The notes: a model not told the origin generated them from the letters alone. A stretch of 5,805 nucleotides of DNA from Dehalococcoidales bacterium (GCA_020354275.1 CP070645.1:750125-755929); one strand, 5' to 3'. Counted from the stretch's first letter, positions 1 to 5,657 are shown. Translations and numbers: made by a program.

Positions 1-27
1 AAGTCCAGGCCAGGGGGTAAATAGCCG

Positions 28-1134
28 GTGAGTTCACTCAATTCCTCAGAGGGAATAGAGAGGTTTATACGGCCAGATCTAAGGGATTTTGCCGGTTATT
101 CGGCACACACTTCTCCGGAGACATTAAAAGGTAAGATTGATGTGTCGGTGCAAGACATTATCAAGCTGGATGCCAACGAGAACCCATACGGTTGTTCCCC
201 CAAGGTCAGCCGGGCACTGGCCAGCTATTCCGATTTTAATGTATACCCCGATAACGGTCAGGTGCTGCTGAGGCAATCACTGGCGGAATATACCGGCATT
301 GACGCCGGATACATTGTGGCCGGTCATGGCAGCAATCAACTGATTGACCTTATTTTACGTCTGTTTATAAGTAAGGGGGACGAGGTAATTAGCTGTACCC
401 CTACCTTTGGCATATATAGTTTCAGCACGGCGCTGTGCGGGGGCAAGTTTGTGGAAGTACCCAGGGATAAGGGTTTTAACATTAACATTAGTGCTGTAAA
501 GGCTGCCGTGACCGGTAAAACCAAAGTAATAATACTGGCCAACCCCAATAATCCCTCCGGAACACTAACACCACGGCAGGATGTATTGGAGTTGATGGAT
601 AACGGGATTCCGGTTCTGGTTGATGAGGCCTACTATGAATTCAGCGGACAGTCGGTGGCACCGCTGGTCAGTCAGTACCAGAACCTGATGGTGCTGCGTA
701 CCTTCAGCAAGTGGGCCGGACTGGCCGGTCTGAGAATCGGGTACGGTCTTTTCCCGTCCCGGATCGCTGATTTCCTGCTCAGAACCAAGATACCATATAA
801 TGTCAACGTGGCTGCCCTGGTGGCGGTGCAGGAGTCGTTAAAGGATATCGACTATCTGATGGGTACCGTCAGGGCGATTGTTGCCGAGAGGGAAAGGCTG
901 TTTGCCGGGCTCGAGAAGGTTGAATGGTTGAAGCCGTTACACACCCAGGCTAATTTTATCCTTTGCGCCGTATTGAGCGGCGAGGCAACCGAGCTGAAAA
1001 GGAAGTTGCAGGATAGAGGGATACTGGTTCGTTATTTTGACCAGCCGGTTTTGAAGAATTATATCCGCATCAGCGTGGGTAAACCGGAACACACCGACGC
1101 CCTGCTTAAATGCCTTCAAGAAATAGGGATTTAA
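28..1134 (+). CDS. hisC: Histidinol-phosphate aminotransferase (HisC)
   Basis: This is a PLP-dependent fold-type I aminotransferase of histidine biosynthesis. It converts imidazole-acetol phosphate plus glutamate to histidinol phosphate in the cytoplasm. The 368-residue length fits the HisC family. Visible motifs are the N-terminal LDANENPYG (47-55), NPNNPSG (172-178), DEAYYEF with cofactor-ring Asp199 and Tyr202, the Schiff-base lysine K228 in TFSKWAGLAGLRIGYG, phosphate-binding R236, and R347 in the C-terminal YIRISVG, which should contact the substrate. The start is GTG with AGGGGG at 12-17, about 10 nt upstream. The upstream gene, cut by the window edge, ends inside the first 31 bases. 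One possible frame ends as a GTGA overlap with this start, so co-transcription and translational coupling are likely. HisC is followed by a 215-nt AT-rich gap before hisB. The assignment is firm; the close relatives tyrosine/aromatic aminotransferase and CobD are less likely given the neighbouring hisB. Confidence 0.95.
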   Translation: MSSLNSSEGIERFIRPDLRDFAGYSAHTSPETLKGKIDVSVQDIIKLDANENPYGCSPKVSRALASYSDFNVYPDNGQVLLRQSLAEYTGIDAGYIVAGHGSNQLIDLILRLFISKGDEVISCTPTFGIYSFSTALCGGKFVEVPRDKGFNINISAVKAAVTGKTKVIILANPNNPSGTLTPRQDVLELMDNGIPVLVDEAYYEFSGQSVAPLVSQYQNLMVLRTFSKWAGLAGLRIGYGLFPSRIADFLLRTKIPYNVNVAALVAVQESLKDIDYLMGTVRAIVAERERLFAGLEKVEWLKPLHTQANFILCAVLSGEATELKRKLQDRGILVRYFDQPVLKNYIRISVGKPEHTDALLKCLQEIGI

Positions 1135-1247
1135 CTAGCTCCAGGCATAATCGACATATATTATATAGCCCCATAATATATTACATAGTGACAAATTTCC
1201 GTAAATAGAATTCTACATTTAGTATATTTATTGTTATATTAAGTATT

Positions 1248-1303
1248 AATATATGTTAAATAGCATTGACACAATATTCAATATATGTTATATTAGTTTG
1301 ACA
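1248..1303 (+). repeat. Two 24-bp imperfect direct repeats, 32 bp apart, over the hisB promoter
   Basis: Copy A lies at 1248-1271 and copy B at 1280-1303. Each starts with the same 11 bases (AATATATGTTA) and ends with the same 6 (TTGACA), separated by a divergent 7-base middle. The 32-bp period is close to three helical turns, so both copies would face the same side of the DNA. Within each copy the TGTTA part and TTGACA form a rough dyad (TGTTAA versus TGTCAA in copy A, 5 of 6). Copy A contains the promoter -35 box, and copy B covers the -10 box and likely start point. That placement suits a repressor site. The role as operator is inferred; the repeat itself is read directly from the sequence. 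Confidence 0.6.
1266..1294 (+). promoter_or_regulatory. Sigma-70-type promoter for the HTH-hisB gene
   Basis: A perfect -35 hexamer TTGACA (1266-1271) is followed, after exactly 17 nt, by TATATT (1289-1294), which matches TATAAT at five of six positions. Transcription would start near 1301, giving a leader of about 49 nt before the GTG at 1350. The surrounding DNA is very AT-rich. This implies that hisB can be transcribed independently of hisC. Confidence 0.7.
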
Positions 1304-1335
1304 TCGTGTAAAATAGACGAAACAACAGGTTCCTA

Positions 1336-1342
1336 AAAGGGG
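1336..1342 (+). promoter_or_regulatory. Ribosome binding site of the HTH-HisB fusion
   Basis: AAAGGGG lies 7 nt before the GTG at 1350. It decides the start: translation begins with the HTH portion. The only in-frame starts closer to the HisB domain are the GTG codons at V35, V40 and V50. The last (1497) has AAGG directly abutting it, too close to act as a Shine-Dalgarno site. Confidence 0.65.
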
Positions 1343-1349
1343 TATAAAA

Positions 1350-2117
1350 GTGATAGGACTTGAAGAGTTAAAGGAATTTAAGAGGAGGAACGGCTATACT
1401 GACCGGCAAATAGCAGAAAAAACCAGGTACAGTCGAGTATATGTTAACCAGGTGCTTAACGGTGTTGTGCCTATTAGCCCTGCTTTTAGCCTAAGGGTGG
1501 GGCGGGCTTTTTCATTAAGTAGCGGAGTTGGCAACAGAGTTGCCGTTATCAACAGGGAGACCAGTGAAACAAAAATCAACCTGGAGCTCAATGTTGACGG
1601 CAGTGGACAATGGGAGATAGACACCGGTATTAAGGTGTTTGACCACCTGCTGGCACAGGTGGTTCGGCACGGAAGGTTTGACCTCAAACTTACCGCTACC
1701 GGCGACGACCAGCACCATGTTGCCGAGGATGTTGCTATTTGCCTGGGGAAAGCGCTTAACCAGGCGTTGGCCGACAAGCGGGGAATAACACGGATGGCCG
1801 ATGCTACAGTACCTATGGACGATGCCCTGGCGATGGTGGCCGTAGACATCAGCGGCCGGGGGTATACCGTGCTGGAGCTGACCTTCAGCGACAACGATAT
1901 GGCCGGGTTCTCTACCGACCTTATCCGCCACTTCCTTGAGTCTCTTGCCCTGGAAGCCAGGCTCAATCTGCATGTCAGGATTATTTACGGCATGAATGAC
2001 CACCACCGGGCAGAGGCGCTGTTTAAGGCACTGGGCAGGGCCCTGGACATGGCCACCAGAATTGATGAACGGGTGGCTGGCGAGATACCCAGCACCAAGG
2101 ATTTGCTGGAGGGTTAA
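1350..2117 (+). CDS. hisB: HTH (XRE-type)-imidazoleglycerol-phosphate dehydratase fusion (HisB)
   Basis: The product is 255 residues, against about 195-200 for a normal monofunctional HisB. Residues 1-58 look like a Cro/CI (XRE) helix-turn-helix: an LEELKEFKRRNGYT first helix, the HTH proper at about 17-38 (TDRQIAEKT, then SRVYVNQVLNG), and a PISPAFSLRVGRAF helix 4/5 region. Residues 62-255 are HisB, which dehydrates imidazoleglycerol phosphate to imidazole-acetol phosphate. Support includes NRVAVINRETSET (62-74), D98-H99 in FDHLL, the metal motif H122-H123-x-x-E126-D127, PMDDAL (155-160), NDHHRAE with H218, H219 and E222, and the phosphate-loop PSTK (247-250). The first metal motif differs from the usual DDHHTVED and sits in a shortened loop. 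Enzyme residues appear intact, so dehydratase activity is expected. DNA binding is inferred from the HTH, and autoregulation is inferred from the promoter repeats. There is no bifunctional phosphatase domain. Confidence 0.9.
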   Translation: MIGLEELKEFKRRNGYTDRQIAEKTRYSRVYVNQVLNGVVPISPAFSLRVGRAFSLSSGVGNRVAVINRETSETKINLELNVDGSGQWEIDTGIKVFDHLLAQVVRHGRFDLKLTATGDDQHHVAEDVAICLGKALNQALADKRGITRMADATVPMDDALAMVAVDISGRGYTVLELTFSDNDMAGFSTDLIRHFLESLALEARLNLHVRIIYGMNDHHRAEALFKALGRALDMATRIDERVAGEIPSTKDLLEG

Positions 2118-2166
2118 GGCCGGTATGGCACGGCTTGCTCAACCTGGAAAGCGGTTGTTATTAATC

Positions 2167-2210
2167 CGAACTGGTAATTTATTATCTAGGTGCGTCTCTT
2201 GACCAGTTCG
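2167..2210. repeat. 9-bp inverted repeat between convergent genes
   Basis: CGAACTGGT (2167-2175) and ACCAGTTCG (2202-2210) are perfect reverse complements separated by 26 nt. They straddle the stop codon of the leftward VOC gene and lie about 50 nt past the hisB stop. The long loop and lack of a T-tract on either side make it a poor intrinsic terminator. It may still form a weak hairpin that separates the convergent transcripts. Its function is unproven. Confidence 0.35.
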
Positions 2211-2605
2211 AAGATGACGCCACCGGGCCCGCCGGTCTCGAGGTAGGCATAGTTGCCCTGCCCTCCGCTGACAACCTTTGCCCCCTGTGCTACCAGCTTT
2301 GACACGGCATCATCCAGGTCGTCAACGGAGCAACCGAGATGGTGCAAGCCCTCTCCATGGGTGTCGAGGAATTCGGAATGGAATATCCTGCCTTCTACCG
2401 GTTGTATCAGTTCAATCTGCAGTGCACCGAGGCTGGCAAAGGCCATTTTCATCTTTACCGGGCCGCCACCCATTTCCCTGATAGTCCAGGGGCCGATGCC
2501 GAAAAGTGACGACCAGGACTCGGTGACCTTTTCGATATCCCTTACCACGATGCCAATATGTTCGACCTTGTCCAGTTTGACCTGTTCAGGTAGCTTGTTT
2601 TCCAT
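2186..2605 (-). CDS. VOC-fold metalloprotein (glyoxalase / methylmalonyl-CoA epimerase-like)
   Basis: This 139-residue protein belongs to the vicinal oxygen chelate superfamily, with two beta-alpha-beta-beta-beta modules. Module one begins at VEHIGIVVRDIEKVTESW (14-31) and module two at GLHHLGCSVDDLDDAV (86-101). Candidate metal ligands are H16, E65 in LQIELIQP, H88 or H89 in GEGLHH, and E133 in GVIFELVK. Together these match the His/Glu/His/Glu pattern of glyoxalase I and methylmalonyl-CoA epimerase. The GEGLHH motif and overall length are closest to the epimerase group, but I cannot assign the substrate, and no mutase or carboxylase gene is in view. The ATG start at 2605 has GAGGAAC about 8 nt upstream. 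It lies 24 nt downstream of purC on the same strand, so the two are probably co-transcribed, although no functional link is obvious. A soluble cytoplasmic enzyme is expected. Confidence 0.8.
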   Translation of the reverse strand: MENKLPEQVKLDKVEHIGIVVRDIEKVTESWSSLFGIGPWTIREMGGGPVKMKMAFASLGALQIELIQPVEGRIFHSEFLDTHGEGLHHLGCSVDDLDDAVSKLVAQGAKVVSGGQGNYAYLETGGPGGVIFELVKRRT

Positions 2606-2629
2606 AGTTTGTTCCTCGTTTATATTCTT

Positions 2630-3547
2630 TCACAGGTCCAGTTTCTGCCCTGTCAGCCTTTCGTAGGCCTCACCGTATCTTCTGGTGGTGGCTTCGGCAA
2701 CCTCCTCGGGCAGTGGCGGTGCTGGCGGTTCCTTGTTCCAGCCCGACTTTACCAGCCAGTCGCGGACGGGTTGCTTATCGTAGCTGGGTTGTGATTGACC
2801 GGCCTGGTACTGCCCGGCATCCCAGAAGCGCGAGGAGTCGGGGGTCAGCAGCTCGTCGATGAGGATTAGCCTGCCGTTGTCCAGCCCGAATTCCATCTTG
2901 GTGTCGGCGATGATTATTCCCTTGGTTCGGGCGTGTTCCCGCGCATATGAATAGATGGCCAGGCTTTTGGCTCTTATCTCTTCAGCCAGGGTTTCCCCCA
3001 CCATTTCTTTAACCTCAGCCATGGTAAGGGGCTGGTCATGGCTGGTATCTGCCTTGGTGGTTGGTGTGAATATTGGTTGAGGCAGTTCCTGGCTCTCCAC
3101 CAGACCTTCAGGCAACGATATGCCGCAGATAGTGCCCGATTCCTGGTATTCTGCCCAGCCCGAACCGGCCAGGTGGCCACGCACCACACACTCAACGGCG
3201 ATGCGTTCTACCTTTTTGACAACCATTGACCGTCCGGCCAGGTAAGGGGGGTAGGCGAAGCGGTTTTCCGTGGGGAGGTAAGAATCCAGAATACGAATAT
3301 CGTCAACTATTTCTATCAGATGGTTGGGCATCAGGTTTCTGGTGGCATTAAACCAGAAGGCGGAGAGCTGGTTAAGCAATAAACCCTTGTTGCGTATAGG
3401 TGTAGGCAGGACCAGGTCGAAGGCCGAGATCCGGTCGGTGGCGACGATGAGCAGATGGTTGCCCAGGTGGTAGCTGTCCCTCACCTTACCGCGGATGAAC
3501 AGGGGTAAGGGTAGTTCAGCTGTCACTATTGTTTCTTGGTCACTCAT
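2630..3547 (-). CDS. purC: Phosphoribosylaminoimidazole-succinocarboxamide synthase (PurC)
   Basis: SAICAR synthase ligates aspartate to CAIR using ATP, a late step of de novo purine synthesis in the cytoplasm. From the chosen start the protein has 305 residues, the longer form typical of yeast-like PurC rather than the ~240-residue bacterial form. Motifs in order are GKVRD (20-24) and ATDRISAFD (36-44) in the nucleotide-binding lobe, ECVVRGHLAGSGWAEY (119-134), FTPTTKAD (160-167), ADTKMEFG (214-221), and LIDELLTPDSSRFW (229-242). The open frame extends 6 codons further to a GTG at 3565. That GTG lies inside the purine-rich AAAGGGGGTG (about 3563-3572) that should serve as Shine-Dalgarno, so the ATG at 3547 is preferred, although its spacing of about 15 nt is long. 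The gene leads a two-gene unit with the VOC gene. PurC and the his genes share AICAR metabolism, but the two loci converge and are not one operon. Confidence 0.95.
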   Translation of the reverse strand: MSDQETIVTAELPLPLFIRGKVRDSYHLGNHLLIVATDRISAFDLVLPTPIRNKGLLLNQLSAFWFNATRNLMPNHLIEIVDDIRILDSYLPTENRFAYPPYLAGRSMVVKKVERIAVECVVRGHLAGSGWAEYQESGTICGISLPEGLVESQELPQPIFTPTTKADTSHDQPLTMAEVKEMVGETLAEEIRAKSLAIYSYAREHARTKGIIIADTKMEFGLDNGRLILIDELLTPDSSRFWDAGQYQAGQSQPSYDKQPVRDWLVKSGWNKEPPAPPLPEEVAEATTRRYGEAYERLTGQKLDL

Positions 3548-3710
3548 GGCAGTACTATACCACACCCCCTTTCTTTTGTGTACTTGATTACTGAGGTTTT
3601 ATCAGATAAACCGGATGTTCTTTGCCCATCTTATGGGATAAATAACTTGGTTTGAATGAAGCATTATTTGGTAATGAATCTGGATACCGGGACTAATGTA
3701 CCAGTCAACC

Positions 3711-3724
3711 TTGGTACCAATTGG
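3711..3724. repeat. Overlapping palindromes TTGGTACCAA / CCAATTGG
   Basis: TTGGTACCAA (3711-3720) is a perfect 10-bp palindrome and shares bases with the palindrome CCAATTGG (3717-3724). A further GTACCA occurs just upstream at 3698-3703. They lie about 165 bp upstream of the purC start. Such nested dyads can be binding sites, but nothing links this one to a regulator. Confidence 0.3.
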
Positions 3725-3812
3725 TCTTGCCAGTAGTATATTAGGCTGTTATTGTTGACCTGTAGCATAGTTCCATGATACCTCCCATAGCGCCCGAGAT
3801 ACCTTCTGTATA

Positions 3813-3856
3813 GAGGAAAAGCCGTCAATAAGCGCCCGGCGGCTTTTCCTCTTTTT
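3813..3856. terminator. Strong hairpin terminator, probably bidirectional
   Basis: GAGGAAAAGCCG (3813-3824) pairs perfectly with CGGCTTTTCCTC (3840-3851) around a 15-nt loop and is followed by TTTTT (3852-3856) on the + strand. The best U-tract is therefore for rightward transcription, yet no rightward gene is visible upstream. Read leftward, the hairpin lies about 45 nt past the stop of the gene at 3896-4093, and its CGGC core is followed by TTTT within the stem arm. It can plausibly also end the leftward operon. The hairpin is clear; which transcript it ends is inferred. Confidence 0.75.
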
Positions 3857-3895
3857 AGTTTCTATTAATATCATCTGAACCACAGGTGATGGCAC

Positions 3896-4093
3896 CTAGC
3901 AGCCGTCTTCATGGTCACTTTTGGTGTTATCCAGTTCGATCAAGCATTCATTACAGAGTGTATAGTTATATTCCTCCCAGTGCCTGTGCCCGGGCCACCG
4001 GTAATCGGAGAAGGCGCTGTTCTTGCCACACTTGTCGCACCAGTAAATTGACACCACTTCCCCGGTTGAGGGTATCTCCCTGTCGGTTCTCAT
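3896..4093 (-). CDS. Small four-cysteine (zinc-ribbon-like) protein
   Basis: The 65-residue product has two CxxC knuckles, C19-D-K-C22 and C47-N-E-C50, separated by 24 residues. This is the layout of a zinc ribbon or rubredoxin-like metal site. The region between them is rich in aromatic and histidine residues (YRWPGHRHWEEYNY, 31-44). The tail is acidic. There is no signal peptide or membrane segment. The ATG at 4093 has GAGAGG four nt upstream, slightly close but usable. It follows the CooC-like gene by 75 nt on the same strand and may be its last operon partner. I do not recognise the family. The paired CxxC motifs and ribosome site favour a real gene over chance, but a 65-codon frame needs caution. 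Confidence 0.6.
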   Translation of the reverse strand: MRTDREIPSTGEVVSIYWCDKCGKNSAFSDYRWPGHRHWEEYNYTLCNECLIELDNTKSDHEDGC

Positions 4094-4168
4094 GAAACCT
4101 CTCTAGGCCAGTTTTTCTCAGGGTTTTCTATCAGGGGTGTTCCCCCCGTTTTAGGGTTCCGTTCCCAT

Positions 4169-4954
4169 CTAGGGAAAGAGGAAATCCAGGATTTTGCTGA
4201 CGTCCTCAGCGGCAACGCGGCCTTTAAGCGGGCGGCCCTCCAGGCAGGACTCGAAGATTTCAGGGTCCTGGTGGATCGAGCCGATGATGCCGATATCCCT
4301 CTGGTTCAGGTAATCGGTCAGCCTGGCCGCAATCTCCTCAGAGGCAATCTTGTTTAAGACCACCCAGACATCAGCTATATCAATCTGGGATGATAGCTGG
4401 CTTATCTTTTCGGCTATTTCCAGCGAATCAATCGATGGCTCGACAACGACCAGTACGCAGTCGATGCTGGTCTCTACACCGCGGCCGAAGTGTTCCACGC
4501 CGGCTTCAAGGTCAACGACAGCGACCTCGTCCGGTTCCAAGCGGAGTTTCTTTAGAAAGGAGCGGCTCACTATGCCCATCGGGCAGGCACAGCCTTCCAG
4601 TGCCATCATAATCTTACCAATGTTTACCAGCTTGATGCCGTCTGTTTCCATGATGTATTCGGGTGGTATCTTGGAGATGGGCATTTCCTCTCTCATTAAA
4701 TCCAGGGTCATCTCGGACTCACCAGCCCTTATCCTAGCCTCTATTTCCTCCTCAAGTTTCTGCTTACCTCCAAGCAGTTCGATGATGGGACTGGGCGGGC
4801 TCTCGAAACCGAGCATCCGGTGAAGGCCGGTATTTGATTCGTCGGCATCAACCACCAGCACCCGGTGTCCCCGGGTTCTAAGCCCGTCAGCCAACAACCG
4901 CGCAATGGCACTCTTGCCGCTACCACCCTTGCCACAGACGGCGATTTTATTCAT
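4169..4954 (-). CDS. cooC: CooC-like MinD/ParA-family ATPase (CODH nickel-insertion type)
   Basis: This 261-residue P-loop ATPase is of the deviant Walker A class, with CGKGGSGKS at residues 7-15 carrying signature lysine K9 and P-loop K14. Then follow VVDADESN (34-41), a CxC motif C122-A-C124 in LEGCACPMG, and a switch region VDLEAGVEHFGRG (147-159). The CxC motif together with DxEAGxEHxGRG is characteristic of CooC, the ATP-dependent dimer that helps load nickel into carbon monoxide dehydrogenase. Related AcsF and other metallocentre ATPases look similar. No CODH gene is in this window, so the client enzyme is unproven. The frame extends one codon to a TTG at 4957, but AAGGAGGT ends 4 nt before the ATG at 4954, which fixes the start there. 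The protein should be soluble. If the role is right, the organism has a Ni-CODH and is likely anaerobic. Confidence 0.75.
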   Translation of the reverse strand: MNKIAVCGKGGSGKSAIARLLADGLRTRGHRVLVVDADESNTGLHRMLGFESPPSPIIELLGGKQKLEEEIEARIRAGESEMTLDLMREEMPISKIPPEYIMETDGIKLVNIGKIMMALEGCACPMGIVSRSFLKKLRLEPDEVAVVDLEAGVEHFGRGVETSIDCVLVVVEPSIDSLEIAEKISQLSSQIDIADVWVVLNKIASEEIAARLTDYLNQRDIGIIGSIHQDPEIFESCLEGRPLKGRVAAEDVSKILDFLFP

Positions 4955-4958
4955 CAAT

Positions 4959-4966
4959 ACCTCCTT
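4959..4966 (-). promoter_or_regulatory. Perfect Shine-Dalgarno site of the CooC-like gene
   Basis: The minus strand reads AAGGAGGT, full complementarity to the 16S tail, 4 nt before ATG at 4954. It excludes the preceding TTG codon as start and suggests strong translation. Confidence 0.75.
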
Positions 4967-5007
4967 AAAAACTTATCCCTTATCGAAAATATAATACTCT
5001 GTCCAGT

Positions 5008-5025
5008 TCATACGGCGTCATACGG
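5008..5025 (-). repeat. Direct repeat CCGTATGA x2, 10-bp period, upstream of cooC-like gene
   Basis: On the minus strand CCGTATGA occurs twice, exactly 10 bp apart, 54-71 bp upstream of the ATG at 4954 and within the 87-bp gap to the preceding gene. A weak -10-like TATTAT lies between it and the start (4991-4996). One-turn spacing suits a regulator contacting one DNA face, but two 8-mers are thin evidence. Confidence 0.3.
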
Positions 5026-5041
5026 TGCTGTTTGCCGGTTG

Positions 5042-5632
5042 TTACCACATTTTCAGCCGTCTGGGGTGCCTTCGTGCCGGCGGTAAGGGAAGGCCGGACC
5101 CAAAAGACATGTAGGTTTTACCCAGTAAATCGTCCGCCCCGTTCTGCGTCCCGGTAACTACCAGGCGGGCTACCTTTTCAATAAACTGGTCAAACGTAGC
5201 GTAAATCCCCGTATAACCCACCCTATAGGCGTGCTGATAGACGTTGTCCTGGCTGTATTCATCAATGATAATCTGCTGAAGGTTGTTTTCTGAGCCTTCG
5301 GGAAGGGCTTCTGGCCAGAGATAACGGGTGTACCTTCCTTCCGGCGGCAACGGTGCTTCGGTCCAGAAGGCATCAATAATGTCATCGAAGGCGTTATCGG
5401 CGCCATTCTCAGCCCCTATTACTATCATGTCGGATATTTTACTCAGGAATTGACCGAGGTCTGAGTATCTTTCGGAAAACCGCTGGCGGTAGACATGCTT
5501 GAACCGGTTGCCGTCATCGAGCTGGGCGTTGACCAGCCTGCGGACGTCATCCCTTATCACCTGCTTGTAGCCTTCCGGCCAGAAGGTTTCGGCGGCGGAA
5601 TCTTCTTCTTCAGTATCGGGCATAAAATGCAT
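5042..5632 (-). CDS. Unrecognised protein made of two tandem 88-residue repeats
   Basis: The 196-residue product is an internal duplication. Residues 17-104 align with 105-192 without a gap at a fixed offset of 88, with 24 of 88 positions identical by my hand count. Shared landmarks are WPE (18/106), HxYR (46/134), Y56/Y144, QFxxK (61/149), VxGxxNGAD (71-79/159-167), F89/F177, PLPP (94-97/182-185) and RxxR (100/188). The rest is acidic and helix-prone. There is no signal peptide, transmembrane segment or cysteine cluster. The ATG at 5632 has AAGGG about 9 nt upstream; the later ATG at 5623 lacks a ribosome site. It starts 25 nt after the SDR stop, so the two are very likely co-transcribed, with the CooC-like gene next after 87 nt. 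I recognise no family; the repeat suggests a scaffold or two-site binding protein, but function is unknown. Confidence 0.75.
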   Translation of the reverse strand: MHFMPDTEEEDSAAETFWPEGYKQVIRDDVRRLVNAQLDDGNRFKHVYRQRFSERYSDLGQFLSKISDMIVIGAENGADNAFDDIIDAFWTEAPLPPEGRYTRYLWPEALPEGSENNLQQIIIDEYSQDNVYQHAYRVGYTGIYATFDQFIEKVARLVVTGTQNGADDLLGKTYMSFGSGLPLPPARRHPRRLKMW

Positions 5633-5657
5633 CTTTGATTACCCTTTTTAAGTCCTT

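Larger units (their letters stand above)
3548..3895. other. Gene-free stretch between purC and the leftward cooC-like block
   Basis: About 350 bases hold no convincing gene. The longest forward reading I checked, from the ATG at 3656, closes after 25 codons. The stretch contains the 5' leader of purC (right to left), a small hairpin-capable segment at 3595-3612 (GGTTT/AAACC), a palindrome cluster at 3711-3724, two copies of AGCGCCCG (3789-3796 and 3831-3838), and the strong terminator at 3813-3856. I find no tRNA-like fold or recognisable riboswitch. The purC promoter must lie here, reading leftward, but I cannot pick out good -35 and -10 boxes. Confidence 0.5.

Noticed and set aside
1..31. 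3' end of an upstream gene (possibly hisD)
   Set aside because: All three forward frames close within the first 31 bases (stops at 18-20, 22-24 and 29-31), so I cannot tell which is real. The GTGA overlap with hisC (stop 29-31) is attractive, but fewer than ten residues are visible and identity cannot be supported.
1298..1303. Second TTGACA as a separate promoter -35 box
   Set aside because: No -10-like hexamer lies 16-18 nt downstream (AACAAC at 17 nt). It is better explained as the right end of the second repeat copy.
1394..2006. Long reverse-strand open frames opposite hisB
   Set aside because: They lie antisense to well-conserved HisB motifs, lack recognisable domains, and reflect the base composition of the opposite strand.
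3683..3804. Three GATACC copies as a CRISPR-like or iteron array
   Set aside because: The units are only 6-7 bases with irregular spacing, which is expected by chance over this length.
4134..4145. GGGG-TGTT-CCCC hairpin between the CooC-like and zinc-ribbon genes as a terminator
   Set aside because: The stem is only 4 bp and no T-tract follows in the leftward direction of transcription.
4350..4823. 157-residue forward open frame opposite the CooC-like gene
   Set aside because: It is serine-rich low-quality sequence antisense to the clear P-loop ATPase; no motif or ribosome site supports it.
4988..4996. Perfect TATAAT on the + strand, or TATTAT on the minus strand, as a promoter
   Set aside because: The + strand hexamer has no -35 box and no rightward gene. 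On the minus strand the nearest -35-like ATGACG needs a 19-nt spacer, so I do not call it.
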